A stretch of 64,000 nucleotides of DNA from Pluralibacter gergoviae ATCC 33028 = NBRC 105706 (GCF_001598855.1 NZ_BCZS01000002.1:310001-374000); one strand, 5' to 3'. Shown: positions 45,185-56,364, numbered from the stretch's first letter. Notes: a model not told the origin generated them from the sequence alone. Program-made: numbers and translations.

Positions 45185-45541
45185 ATGATGACCACCCTTT
45201 TCCGTACAGGTACCCGCATGCAGTTCGATGATTTGAACAATCTGATGACGCTTCGCCGCTACGTTGAGATTGCCCACCATATTCCCGGCCGCCTGCGCCT
45301 GCGCTTTACCAGCAAACTGGTCTCCGCGCTGAGCAAAAGCCGCCTCAGCGGCCTGGACTCCCTCTGTTCAGCGGAAGGTTATCTGCACAGCTATACCCTG
45401 AATACCGGGACCGGCAGCCTGCTGCTTGAATACAACGCCCGGGCGCTTTCGCCTGCGCTGCTGACGCAGCTGTTTGGCGCCGATGACGCCCGGGCCGGCG
45501 AGGCGCTGGCCGCTATCCATACCCTTTTAACCCCGCAATAA
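45185..45541 (+). CDS. HMA-like protein with IPGRLRLR motif, putative fez operon member
   Basis: 118 residues from the first ATG; Met2 or a Met at residue 12 (MQFDDL) are alternatives, and no strong ribosome site decides. Core: VEIAHHIPGRLRLRFTS then YLHSYTLNTGTGSLLLEYNA, the beta-alpha-beta pattern of HMA domains with PGRLRLR in place of CxxC. First of five tightly packed genes ending in the SCA-type ATPase. Confidence 0.6.
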   Translation: MMTTLFRTGTRMQFDDLNNLMTLRRYVEIAHHIPGRLRLRFTSKLVSALSKSRLSGLDSLCSAEGYLHSYTLNTGTGSLLLEYNARALSPALLTQLFGADDARAGEALAAIHTLLTPQ

Positions 45542-45564
45542 CCCCTAACATAAAGAGAACGATG

Positions 45565-46227
45565 ATGAGCAACAATTCCCAGCCAAATCCGATGCCTCCT
45601 TACTGGACGCCTTACGGCTACGTTTATCCGCAGCCGTCGCAGCAGGCGCCAGAACAGCCGCAAATGCCGCCGATGGGCTGGCCGCAGCCGCCGGTCTGGC
45701 CGGGCCAGATGATGCCGGGCTATGTGCCGATGGGCTACCCGATGCCGCCGCAGCCGATGATGCCTCAGCAGCCGGTCATGCCGCCGCAGGGCCATCAGCA
45801 CTGCCACCAGCCGGCGCCGGGCTTTGACTGGAGCCAGCACGCGCAGGGCATGGTGGAAGAGATGATGGGCGAGCAGGCGGGGATGCTGAAAAACATCGTC
45901 AGCATGATCGGCATCGACGATAAAGAGTTCTGGAAAGGGGCGATGATCGGCGCGGCGGCGACCCTGCTGCTGACCAACGACAGCGTGCGCGGCATGCTGA
46001 TGCAGACCCTCTCCGGCACCGGTGAAATGCTTAAAACCGGCGGCAGCAAGGTGAAGGAGGCGGTGATGAGCGGCGCGGGCTCCATCCGCGAGACCGCAGC
46101 CACCGGCGGCACTATCTTCCGCGATACCGTCAGCGCCGGCAAAGAGGGCTTCCAGGAGTCCGTCGCCCGCAACCGTAAAGCGGCAGAGCCTGAGTGCGGA
46201 GATGACGGCGATGAGCAACAGTCGTGA
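45565..46227 (+). CDS. Pro/Met/Tyr-rich membrane protein, putative ferrosome membrane component
   Basis: 220 residues. Residues 1-85 are low-complexity, rich in Pro, Met, Gln, Trp and Tyr (PPYWTPYGYVYPQPSQ, MPPQPMMPQQPVMPPQ). Then an amphipathic helix (QGMVEEMMGEQAGMLKNIVS), one glycine-zipper membrane segment (FWKGAMIGAAATLLLTNDSV) and a YtxH-like helical tail. The segment AAATLLLTN resembles AAITYLLTN of the protein at 46518, so the two are probably paralogues. An ATG at 45562 is also possible. Confidence 0.6.
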   Translation: MSNNSQPNPMPPYWTPYGYVYPQPSQQAPEQPQMPPMGWPQPPVWPGQMMPGYVPMGYPMPPQPMMPQQPVMPPQGHQHCHQPAPGFDWSQHAQGMVEEMMGEQAGMLKNIVSMIGIDDKEFWKGAMIGAAATLLLTNDSVRGMLMQTLSGTGEMLKTGGSKVKEAVMSGAGSIRETAATGGTIFRDTVSAGKEGFQESVARNRKAAEPECGDDGDEQQS

Positions 46228-46525
46228 TGATTTTAGTCCGGTAAACCGGGCGCTGGTCGCCGGGGCGCTGGTGGGCGCTACCGGCTCGTGCATTGCGCAG
46301 TGGAAAAACTACCGGTCCGGGGAACAGTCGCTGAACATGACCGCGCTGAACGTCGCCCGCGATGCCGCCAAAGGCGCGGCGATCGGCGGCGGCGTGATGG
46401 CGATCTCCCGGGCCGGGGCCGGACGCCCCTTACTCTCTACGCTTGCCATTATCAGCGCCGGCGTGGCCAGCATGTACCTGCTGGATGAAATAAAGAAGAA
46501 AAATGAGCGTGAAAACCATGAATAA
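46211..46525 (+). CDS. Small two-helix membrane protein of the putative fez operon
   Basis: 104 residues with two glycine/alanine-rich membrane segments (ALVAGALVGATGSCIAQW near residue 15 and LLSTLAIISAGVASMYLL near 75) and between them a small-residue stretch (AKGAAIGGGVMAIS). C-terminus charged (EIKKKNERENHE). GGAG upstream favours the ATG at 46211 over 46202. It overlaps its upstream neighbour by 17 bases and its downstream neighbour by 8, so translation is coupled. Confidence 0.6.
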   Translation: MSNSRDDFSPVNRALVAGALVGATGSCIAQWKNYRSGEQSLNMTALNVARDAAKGAAIGGGVMAISRAGAGRPLLSTLAIISAGVASMYLLDEIKKKNERENHE

Positions 46526-46844
46526 CAATCAATACCTGTACCCTTACCTCCTGCCAAATGGCCAGGTGGCCTATATGCCTTATCCGGGCCAGCAGCCGGT
46601 CGCCCCGCAGCCGCAGGCCGCCTATCGCCGGGCGAACGGCCGCACCCACCTTATCAGCGGGCTGGTGGCGGGCGCCGCCATTACCTATCTGCTGACCAAT
46701 CGCCAGGTGCAGCAGGGTATCTCCGGCGCGGCGGGCAAGGTGTGGGGCAGCGTGCGCGGCGAAGTGGAGGAGATGAAGGAGCGCATGGCGGATCTGCAGG
46801 CCGAGCTGGAGTACTACCGCGGCCAGGAGCAGGACAGCGAGTGA
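46518..46844 (+). CDS. Tyr/Pro-rich YtxH-like membrane protein, putative fez operon member
   Basis: 108 residues. N-terminus NNNQYLYPYLLPNGQVAYMP, a basic turn (AAYRRANGRTH), one membrane segment (LISGLVAGAAITYLLTNRQV) and a coiled-coil tail (EVEEMKERMADLQAELEYYR). A start at 46503 is possible. Layout and membrane segment mirror the gene at 45565 at half the size. The stop TGA overlaps the GTG start of the ATPase. Confidence 0.6.
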   Translation: MNNNQYLYPYLLPNGQVAYMPYPGQQPVAPQPQAAYRRANGRTHLISGLVAGAAITYLLTNRQVQQGISGAAGKVWGSVRGEVEEMKERMADLQAELEYYRGQEQDSE

Positions 46845-48922
46845 GTCATCCAGCGACTGAATCGATAAGCATTGTTCACCGCCTGCCGGGGCGCCTGCGC
46901 CTGCGCGTTCCGCAGCTGGCGAGCTGCCCGGACGGCGCAGGCTGGTTCCGCCAGCAGCTGCTGGCGCTGCCCGGGGTCACCGGCGTGCGCCTGCGCCCGG
47001 CCGCCCGCTCGGCGGTGGTAGAGTTTGACCCGCGGGTCAGCGGGGCGGAGGCGCTGCTGGCGCAGATAGCCGACATCGACTGGCGGCAGCGCAGCGAAGG
47101 CGAGTACGAGCCGGAATACTGCATGGCCGATAACCTGGTCAACGCCGGCGGCCTGGCGCTGGCCCAGCTCCTGCCGAAGAAGTGGGGCGGGCTGTCGACG
47201 CTGCTGCTCACCGCGCCGACCCTGATTGACGGCCTGGATACTCTTTCGCAGCGCCAGCTGAAGACCGAAGTGCTGGACGCCCTGGCGCTCGGTATCTCCA
47301 TGAGCCGGGGCGATCACCGCACCGCGATGGTCACCCAGTCGCTGCTGACCCTCGGCGAGTATATGGAGCAGCAGACCAGCCGCCACTCCGACGCCCTGCT
47401 GGCCAGCCTGATGCAGCCGCAGGATCATCCTGTATGGGTCGAGCGCGGCGGCGAAAGCATTGAGATCGCCTCCAGCGAACTGGCGGAAGGCGACGTGATG
47501 CTGCTGGGGCCGGGCGACAGCATTCCGGCCGACGGCAAGGTGCTGCGCGGCGTCGGGCTGATTAACCAGTCGTCGATGACCGGCGAAAGCGTGCCGGTGC
47601 GCCGCGAGCGCGGGGCCTGGCTGTATGCGGGTACCCAGGTGCAGGAGGGCAACATCGCGGTGGTGGCGGAGAAAGTGGGCGACGCCTCGTCAACCGCCAA
47701 CATCCGCCGCTTTATTACCGAGTCCCTCGGCCAGCGCAGCGAAACCCAGCAGGTCACCCAGAAGATGGCCGACCGCCGGGTGGCGATCACGCTCGGCGTC
47801 GGCGCCGCCGTCTTCGCCATGACCCGCGATATGCGCCGCCTGGCCTCCGTTTTCCTGGTGGACTACTCCTGCGCCCTCAAGCTCAGTACGCCGATCGCCT
47901 TTAAGTCGATCATGTACCGGGCGGCGCGCAGCGGTCTGCTGCTGAAGGGCGGCCGGGCGATTGAGCAGCTGGCCGCCGTGGACACAGTGGTGTTTGATAA
48001 GACCGGCACCCTGACCATGGGCGACATGCTGGTCACCGACGTGGTGAGCTTCGACCCGCAGCACACCTGGGCCGAGCGGCTGCTGGCGATCGCCGCCTCC
48101 GTCGAGGAGCACAGCAACCATCCGCTGGCCCACGCTATCGTGGCGGCGGCGGAAGATCACGACCTGCCGCACATCAACCACGGCGAGGTGGAGTACGTTA
48201 TCGCCCACGGCCTGATCTGCGAGCTGGACGGACACAGCATGCAGATCGGCAGCCGCCACTTTCTCAGCGAGCACTACCAGATTGACTTCTCGGCCAATCA
48301 GGCCGATATCGCCCAGCTGGAGCAGCAGGGGCGGCACCTGCTGTTTATCGCCCTCGATAACCGGCTGGTGGGGATGATTGGCCTGCAGGACAACGTCCGG
48401 CCAGAGGCGGCGGAGATCATCGCCGCCCTGCGCGATGGCGGTATCGGCGAGGTGATCCTGCTGACCGGCGACAGCGAGCGCAAGGCGCAGCAGCTCTCGG
48501 GCGAGCTGGGCATCGACCGCTACTACGCCCAGTCGACGCCGGAGAGCAAGGTCGAGGTGGTGCGCCAGCTGCAGGCCCAGGGCCGCCGGGTGCTGTTCGT
48601 CGGCGACGGCATCAACGATGCGCCGGTGCTGACCCAGGCCGATATCGGTCTGGCGATGAACAAGAGCACCGAGCTTGCCCAGCAGGCGGCGGACGCGGTG
48701 CTGCTGCAGGACAACCTGCACGGCGTCACCGTCGCCCGCGAACTGGCGCAGCAGGCGATGAAGCTGGTCAACAGCAACATCAAAATCACCGAGTGGGTCA
48801 ACAGCGCCATTATGCTGGCCGCCGCCCTCGGCTGGCTGTCGCCGGGGAGCAGCGCCCTGCTGCACAACGGCACGACGCTCGGCGTGCTGCTGCGCTCGCT
48901 GGCGGCGCGCAAGGCGCGTTAA
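46841..48922 (+). CDS. P1B-6-type (SCA motif) metal ATPase, putative FezB
   Basis: 693 residues from a GTG overlapping the upstream stop. N-terminal HMA-like domain with HRLPGRLRLRVP (residues 12-23) and no CxxC. Actuator TGES near 247. Membrane motif DYSCALKLSTP near 342, i.e. SCA where most P1B pumps have CPC, CPH, SPC or TPC. Phosphorylation site DKTGTLT near 386, and GDGINDAP near 588. SCA is the mark of the P1B-6 group. Known P1B-6 members include FezB, which builds iron-loaded ferrosome vesicles. Iron as substrate is inferred from this and from the Fur-like box. Confidence 0.75.
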   Translation: MSHPATESISIVHRLPGRLRLRVPQLASCPDGAGWFRQQLLALPGVTGVRLRPAARSAVVEFDPRVSGAEALLAQIADIDWRQRSEGEYEPEYCMADNLVNAGGLALAQLLPKKWGGLSTLLLTAPTLIDGLDTLSQRQLKTEVLDALALGISMSRGDHRTAMVTQSLLTLGEYMEQQTSRHSDALLASLMQPQDHPVWVERGGESIEIASSELAEGDVMLLGPGDSIPADGKVLRGVGLINQSSMTGESVPVRRERGAWLYAGTQVQEGNIAVVAEKVGDASSTANIRRFITESLGQRSETQQVTQKMADRRVAITLGVGAAVFAMTRDMRRLASVFLVDYSCALKLSTPIAFKSIMYRAARSGLLLKGGRAIEQLAAVDTVVFDKTGTLTMGDMLVTDVVSFDPQHTWAERLLAIAASVEEHSNHPLAHAIVAAAEDHDLPHINHGEVEYVIAHGLICELDGHSMQIGSRHFLSEHYQIDFSANQADIAQLEQQGRHLLFIALDNRLVGMIGLQDNVRPEAAEIIAALRDGGIGEVILLTGDSERKAQQLSGELGIDRYYAQSTPESKVEVVRQLQAQGRRVLFVGDGINDAPVLTQADIGLAMNKSTELAQQAADAVLLQDNLHGVTVARELAQQAMKLVNSNIKITEWVNSAIMLAAALGWLSPGSSALLHNGTTLGVLLRSLAARKAR

Positions 48923-48927
48923 ATCAG

Positions 48928-48957
48928 GCGCGCGAAGGTCCGCCTTCGCGCGCTTTC
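48928..48957. terminator. Bidirectional terminator between fez-like operon and GH28 gene
   Basis: 11-bp stem GCGCGCGAAGG / CCTTCGCGCGC with loop TCCG, followed by TTTCTC, between converging genes. Confidence 0.75.
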
Positions 48958-50265
48958 TCAGCGGTTGTCGAAGGTATCGTTACCGGCATCGTTGTTGCCG
49001 CTGACGGAAACCTGCACGTTGCTGAAGTTCATCCCCTCCACGGCGACAATCCTGCCGAACTCCCCGGCCGCGATGCGGCAGTCTGAAAAGCTGACGTTCT
49101 GCATCGGCCGTTCGGGAAAGGCCACCAGATCGAAGGCCCGGGCGGGCAGGGCGTAGTCCTCGCTGAGCGTCGCCTCGACGCCGCTGACTGCGATATTGCG
49201 CACCCGCGTCATCTCCATCGCCTCCGGCACCCGGCTCGCTACCGCCCGCCAGCTCTCCGGCAGCGCGTCAGGGTTATTGATCCGCTTGCGGTTGTAGGCG
49301 TTGTGCCAGTCCATGATCCACGAGAAGGGGAACTGCACGTTGCGCATGCGCAGGTTTTCAGCCCGCACGTTTTCAATCACGCCCCCGCGTTCGCGGGCGG
49401 ACTTCATCCGCAGGCCGCAGGCGGCGCCGTCAAAATCGATGTCGTGGATATGGACATTGCGGATGCCGCCGCTCACCTCGCTGCCCAGCGTTACGCCGTA
49501 GCCGGAGCGGATGACGCAGCGGTCGATTTCAATTGCCTCTGACGGCCTGTTGACCCGCAGGCCGTCGCCGTCGCGGCCCGACTTCACCGCGATGCCGTCA
49601 TCCCCGCAGACGATATCGCAGCCGGTAACGCGCACCCGCCTCGAGGAGTCGATATCGATTCCGTCGGTGCTGGGGCCGTGGTTATCGCGAATAGTGACGC
49701 CGCTGACCAGCACGTCCTCGCAGTAGGTGATTTGCAGATTCCAGAAACCAGAGCGGCGGAAGGTGATGTCCGCCACGCGCGCGCCGCGCACATTGTGCAG
49801 CAGGCAGGCGCGCGGGCGCTTGATCAGGTAGTCCGCTATCCAGCGCAGGCCCTGTTCATCGTACTCCCGGCGCAGGCCGCCGTTTTGATTTTCGCCCCAG
49901 TAGAGGTTCCACCAGTGCGGTCCCTGACCGTCAATCGTGCCGCCGCCGGTAATCTCAACGCCGCTGACGTCGATGGCGTTGAGGATCGCGGCGGGCCAGC
50001 GCATCTCAACGCCCGCAATCCGGCTGAATATTTCCGGATAATCGGCAATGTCGGTGGCGCCGAGCAGCGTCGCGCCCGCCGCCAGGCGCAGGCGGCTGCC
50101 GGTGCGCAGAAAAAGGGCGCCGGTAAGCCAGGTTCCCTGCGGAATTATGACCTCGCAGCCGTCGGCGGCTCCGGCATCAATGGCCCGCTGAATTGCCGCC
50201 GTATCGCGGCGCAGGCCGCGGCCGGTGGCGCCAAAATCGTGAACGCTGAGCGTCTTGGCTGTCAT
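48958..50265 (-). CDS. GH28 polygalacturonase-like enzyme, cytoplasmic
   Basis: 435 residues of right-handed beta-helix. Start SVHDFGATGRGLRRDTAAIQ is the usual pectinase opening. Active-site motifs: STDGIDIDSS (NTD position), CGDDGIAVKSG (general acid and partner Asp) and SGYGVTLGSEVSGG (His of GHG replaced by a GYG/GSE variant typical of exo-acting bacterial members). There is no signal peptide, so it acts on imported oligogalacturonides or a related uronide. It could cooperate with the GH88 operon at 6-10 kb, although they are far apart. Confidence 0.8.
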   Translation of the reverse strand: MTAKTLSVHDFGATGRGLRRDTAAIQRAIDAGAADGCEVIIPQGTWLTGALFLRTGSRLRLAAGATLLGATDIADYPEIFSRIAGVEMRWPAAILNAIDVSGVEITGGGTIDGQGPHWWNLYWGENQNGGLRREYDEQGLRWIADYLIKRPRACLLHNVRGARVADITFRRSGFWNLQITYCEDVLVSGVTIRDNHGPSTDGIDIDSSRRVRVTGCDIVCGDDGIAVKSGRDGDGLRVNRPSEAIEIDRCVIRSGYGVTLGSEVSGGIRNVHIHDIDFDGAACGLRMKSARERGGVIENVRAENLRMRNVQFPFSWIMDWHNAYNRKRINNPDALPESWRAVASRVPEAMEMTRVRNIAVSGVEATLSEDYALPARAFDLVAFPERPMQNVSFSDCRIAAGEFGRIVAVEGMNFSNVQVSVSGNNDAGNDTFDNR

Positions 50266-50379
50266 GCCCGATCTCCCGTGGTGGATCTTCTCAGGCAGAT
50301 TCTAAAGCAGGGCCGCGCCGGCGGCCTTGACGATACTGCCACCGGCCGGGCGGAGGTGGCAGCGGCGGGAAGATAGCCG

Positions 50380-50520
50380 CTAGCCGCGCAGCGCCTGGAG
50401 AATGCGCGCAAGGTGGTCCGGGAGCGGTTCGTCGTACCACAGGGTGTAGAGGCCGGCGGGAACGGTCTCAAGCGGCCTGATAAACCTCACGCCGGGCCAG
50501 TGGATCAGCGCGCTATTTTT
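50380..50520 (-). pseudogene. LysR-family regulator C-terminal remnant
   Basis: Leftward translation ending at a TAG (50380-50382) reads HWPGVRFIRPLETVPAGLYT, then LWYDEPLPDHLARILQALRG. This looks like the last beta strand and helix of a LysR effector domain. There is no start and no helix-turn-helix, so only the tail survives. The rest of the 50266-50740 gap is AT-rich promoter-like DNA without a gene. Confidence 0.5.
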
Positions 50521-50740
50521 TTGAGCGCCTATTGAAGCCGATCACAAAAAAAAGCCAATCCATGAAAATTTTGCGCCAAGCGGGGATAAGCCGGAAGGCC
50601 TATCAAATATTCCACCAAAAGGCGTTAATAACTTTTGTCTTAAATTAAACGGCTGCTTAATCTCATTTCAAGTTTACTCGATAGGCTTACGCACTTGGGT
50701 ATTAAATGTTAACTCTAATTGGCGTTGTGCTGAGGTAATT

Positions 50741-51949
50741 ATGAGGCAAAAGGCGATTATGATGGTAATTGCGTTCCTTTCCTATATGGGAATGGCAGCG
50801 TTTGTTACCCAGATTGGTATATTGATATCTCCGATGGCGTCTTATTTTGGGGTTTCTGCGGTGGAGATGGGCGCGCGATTCTCTTTTCTTACTGCCGGAA
50901 CCTTAACCGGAACGTTTATTGCGCTATTTATGTTTGATAAATTCAGTATTAAACGGTCATACATGATTTTGTATATACCGCTACTGGTTTGTGGCGCGAT
51001 TATATCTTTAACGCCGAATATACATATTCTCAGCGCCGCCATGTTTATTCTTGGTATTGGCTGTGGGGCTGGTTTATCTGCCGGTGCGGTGATTATTTCG
51101 AAAACCTTTGACGATAATCAGCGTGCCTCCATGTTTATGATCACCGACTGCGCATTCAGCCTCTCCGGCTTTATTTATCCGGGGATGACCACCTTTACTC
51201 TGGCGGTGGGTTTAAGCTGGAAGTATGGCTTTACGGCTGCGCTGGTGTGTATCGTCCTGATCCTGCTGGCGCTGCCGTTTGTCACCTTCCCGAAGGTATC
51301 GAAGAAGGAGCAGATGGGCGCGGAGCAGCGCGTTGAGTACTCCACGCAGTCTATCTGGATCGGGCGGGTTTTCCTGTACGGTTTCCTGCTGTGCATGTAC
51401 CTCATCGGGCAGAATGTGCTGATGACCTGGGGGCCTAACTATCTGATTGAGAGATTCAGCGTTACGGCGACGGAAAGTAATATGGTTATCAGCTATTACT
51501 GGGGCGCGGCAGTGATTGGTCTAATTCTCTCTTCTATTATCGTCATGAAGATCCCGCCGCGTAAGTTTATGATATTTGCCACCAGCATGGGGACGCTCCT
51601 GACGTTTACCATGTATACCGCACCGTCGTTTAACGTATTTATTGCGGCAACTACCCTGTTAGGCTTTTTCACTTCCTGCATCTTTAAAATGGGCATTGCG
51701 ATTGGCTCTATGCAGGTTAAAAATGCGCCGCCGCGGCTGGTTACCTTTCTGCTGTTGTCCGGGACCATCGGCGCAATGATCGCACCGGCTGTTTCTGCCT
51801 TTATTGTTCATCTGTTGAGCCTGAAAGTATCGATGCTGCTGGTGTTTATTTCTTATCTCTCGGTATTTTTAGCGTTCATTACCGTGTACTACAAAGAAAT
51901 TAAAGAGATTGGCGTCAACCACAGCGAAAAAGCCAGTGCGGCACACTGA
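50741..51949 (+). CDS. MFS transporter, probably nucleoside uptake
   Basis: 402 residues, 12 hydrophobic segments, no signal peptide. Resembles the TsgA/fucose-permease-like branch (MVIAFLSYMGMAAFVTQIGI, AAMFILGIGCGAGLSAGAVI). It starts a co-directional run of uridine-phosphorylase-like, Tsx-like, LacI and phosphopentomutase genes, so a nucleoside is the likely cargo. Codon GC is lower than in the flanking genes, which suggests separate acquisition. Confidence 0.75.
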   Translation: MRQKAIMMVIAFLSYMGMAAFVTQIGILISPMASYFGVSAVEMGARFSFLTAGTLTGTFIALFMFDKFSIKRSYMILYIPLLVCGAIISLTPNIHILSAAMFILGIGCGAGLSAGAVIISKTFDDNQRASMFMITDCAFSLSGFIYPGMTTFTLAVGLSWKYGFTAALVCIVLILLALPFVTFPKVSKKEQMGAEQRVEYSTQSIWIGRVFLYGFLLCMYLIGQNVLMTWGPNYLIERFSVTATESNMVISYYWGAAVIGLILSSIIVMKIPPRKFMIFATSMGTLLTFTMYTAPSFNVFIAATTLLGFFTSCIFKMGIAIGSMQVKNAPPRLVTFLLLSGTIGAMIAPAVSAFIVHLLSLKVSMLLVFISYLSVFLAFITVYYKEIKEIGVNHSEKASAAH

Positions 51950-52004
51950 TCGACCATTTATATCGTTAACCTAATTATCACTGTATTTAACCAGGAGTTA
52001 TATC

Positions 52005-52799
52005 ATGGCTAAGATGTTACATACCCATTTAGATGAAAATGATGTTGGCCGCTACGCGTTTTTACCCGGCAGCCCGGAGCGCGTGCCGCTGATTGCAGAG
52101 TATCTCGACGATTTTAAAAAGGTGATGCAGCATCGCGAGCACACGACCTACAGCGGCTATCTCGAAGGTGAGCTGGTGCTGGTGACCTCTACCGGAATGG
52201 GCGGCTCCTCCTCCGCTATCTGTACCGAGGAACTGGGCAAGCTGGGCGTGGATACCTTTATCCGCATCGGTACCGGCGCTTCGACCTCTCCGGACGTCAA
52301 CAAGGGTGACCTGGTGATCCTGAACGGCACCGTACGCATGGAAGGCACCAGCTCTCACTACGTCCCGATGGAGTTTCCGGCGGTGCCGGACTACCAGGTC
52401 TTAACGGAGCTGGATAAAGCCTCCCGGAAGCTCGGTTTTAATTACAAAGTCGGCATCTCTATCACCAAGGACTCCTTCTTTACCCAGATTGAGCCGGAAA
52501 CGCGTCCGAACGGCTGGGAGCTTAAGCACAAGTGGGAATCTTATGTGAAGGGCGGGGCGATCATTACCAGTATGGAAGAGGCCGTGCTCTTTGTTATCGG
52601 TACCTCCTTTAACTATCGCATGGGCTCCGTACTGGTGTGCGCGACCGATTATACCGGCCCTGACGTTAAAGCTAAGCAGACCGTGAAGGCAGCGCCAACC
52701 GCCGACGGTTATCCGCGCGAGCACATTCATAAAGGTATCGAAGTGGGTATTGAAGCCATGCGTCAGCTGATTCTGAGCGATAAGCAGAAGCGGGCCTAA
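52005..52799 (+). CDS. Uridine phosphorylase-family nucleoside phosphorylase
   Basis: 264 residues of the PNP/UDP phosphorylase family. Motifs: YAFLPGSPERVPLIAEYLDD (phosphate loop), VTSTGMGGSSSAICTEEL, and DTFIRIGTGASTSPDVNKGD, the RxGTxG phosphate site. It splits a pyrimidine nucleoside into base and ribose-1-phosphate. The residues differ from housekeeping Udp in the C-terminal half (ITSMEEAVLFVIGTSFNYRM), so specificity may differ. DeoB downstream would process the sugar phosphate. Confidence 0.82.
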   Translation: MAKMLHTHLDENDVGRYAFLPGSPERVPLIAEYLDDFKKVMQHREHTTYSGYLEGELVLVTSTGMGGSSSAICTEELGKLGVDTFIRIGTGASTSPDVNKGDLVILNGTVRMEGTSSHYVPMEFPAVPDYQVLTELDKASRKLGFNYKVGISITKDSFFTQIEPETRPNGWELKHKWESYVKGGAIITSMEEAVLFVIGTSFNYRMGSVLVCATDYTGPDVKAKQTVKAAPTADGYPREHIHKGIEVGIEAMRQLILSDKQKRA

Positions 52800-52808
52800 T
52801 CCCCCTGG

Positions 52809-52838
52809 CCGCACCCGGCAATGTCATGCCGGGTGCGG
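52809..52838 (+). terminator. Strong hairpin after the phosphorylase gene
   Basis: 12-bp perfect stem CCGCACCCGGCA / TGCCGGGTGCGG with loop ATGTCA, without a U-run. It may set a stop or an RNA-stability boundary between the phosphorylase gene and the Tsx-like gene. Confidence 0.5.
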
Positions 52839-52940
52839 AGCACGGACAAAATAACGACGCGAAATTTTGGATCCTGTCGTAATAAAAGCGGAGTGTTGTG
52901 ATGCGAAAGGATCTGTCTGATTTACGTCAGGGATAATGAT

Positions 52941-53825
52941 ATGAAAACCAACGTTGCTGCACTCGGCTCTCTGCTCCTCTCTGTTTTTTCCTTTAACGCT
53001 ATGGCTGCAGAGAGCAATAGCCCACAATATTTATCTGACTGGTGGCACCAAAGCGTCAATGTGGTGGGCAGCTACCACACCCGCTTTGGCCCGCAGATCC
53101 GCAATGATACCTACCTGGAATATACGGCGCTGGCCCGCAAGGACTGGTTTGACTTTTACGGCTACGCCGACCTCCCGGTTTTTTTCGGCGGTAACTCTAC
53201 GGCTAAGGGGATCTGGAACAAAGGCTCTCCGCTTTTCGTCGAGATAGAGCCACGATTTTCCATCGATAAATTAACCGATAGCCATCTTGGCTTTGGCCCC
53301 TTTAAAGAGTGGTACTTCGCTAATAACTATATCTTTGATGCCGGGCGGAACTCCGACTCCCGACAAAGCACGTGGTATATGGGACTGGGGACAGATGTCG
53401 ACACCCATTTACCCATGAGCCTGTCGCTGAATGTTTATGCCAAATATCAGTGGAAGAACTATGGCGCCACTAATGAGAATGAGTGGGATGGCTATCGCTT
53501 CAAAATTAAATATTTCGTTCCGATTACCCCGCTGTGGGGCGGTAATTTAAGCTATGTTGGTTTTACTAATATAGACTGGGGATCTTCATTAGGTTCTGAC
53601 AGCGCCCGCGATATAAACGGCAATCATATCCGCAGCAATAATTCAGTGGCCTCAACGCATATTCTTACGCTTAATTATGCCCACTGGCACTATGCTGCTG
53701 TAGCACGTTACTGGCACCACGGCGGACAGTGGACAGACGGCGCGACGTTAAATTTTGGTAACGGTAATTTTACAACCCGCAATACCGGCTGGGGCGGCTA
53801 TTTTATTATTGGCTACGATTTTTGA
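52941..53825 (+). CDS. Tsx-like nucleoside-specific outer-membrane channel
   Basis: 294 residues with a signal peptide ([20 protein letters not shown], cleavage after MA) and a 12-strand barrel pattern. It is nearly collinear with E. coli Tsx: [53 protein letters not shown]-terminal GYDF. It is in an operon of nucleoside genes, so probably a paralogue of the housekeeping tsx rather than that gene itself, though the window cannot show a second copy. Confidence 0.9.
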   Translation: MKTNVAALGSLLLSVFSFNAMAAESNSPQYLSDWWHQSVNVVGSYHTRFGPQIRNDTYLEYTALARKDWFDFYGYADLPVFFGGNSTAKGIWNKGSPLFVEIEPRFSIDKLTDSHLGFGPFKEWYFANNYIFDAGRNSDSRQSTWYMGLGTDVDTHLPMSLSLNVYAKYQWKNYGATNENEWDGYRFKIKYFVPITPLWGGNLSYVGFTNIDWGSSLGSDSARDINGNHIRSNNSVASTHILTLNYAHWHYAAVARYWHHGGQWTDGATLNFGNGNFTTRNTGWGGYFIIGYDF

Positions 53826-53882
53826 TAAAACCCGGATATACTTAGCGTAGTACATTTAGCCTGCCGTGGGGGGAATATATCA

Positions 53883-56080
<2,198 letters not shown>

Positions 56081-56364
56081 TGAGGGGAGGGGAAGGGCGT
56101 GAGCCTGGTTCCCCTCACCCCGCCTCCCTCTTTTCCTGCCAACAAGATTCATCGGCAAGCGATTAACCGGTCTCACGCCTGCGCGTAAATAGTACATCTA
56201 TCAGAAATGAGTGCTATATAACCTCAGCTTTATTAATGTGTATTTAATGCCGGGTTGATTGTGGTCGCTTTATATAATTAAATGCTATTTATTATTCTGT
56301 AATGTCATCGGGTTTATTTAATCAATATAAATTGACGATAGACATTCTTCCGGGTATTTTTTTT
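56081..56364. other. AT-rich intergenic region after deoB
   Basis: A purine-rich stretch (GGGGAGGGGAAGG) followed by CCCC-rich sequence just after deoB could form a terminator-like hairpin. The rest is AT-rich with no gene. Confidence 0.4.

Noticed and set aside
46841..48922. Ordinary copper or zinc exporting ATPase
   Set aside because: No CxxC in the N-terminal domain and SCA instead of CPC in the membrane; the neighbours and the Fur-like box point to iron.
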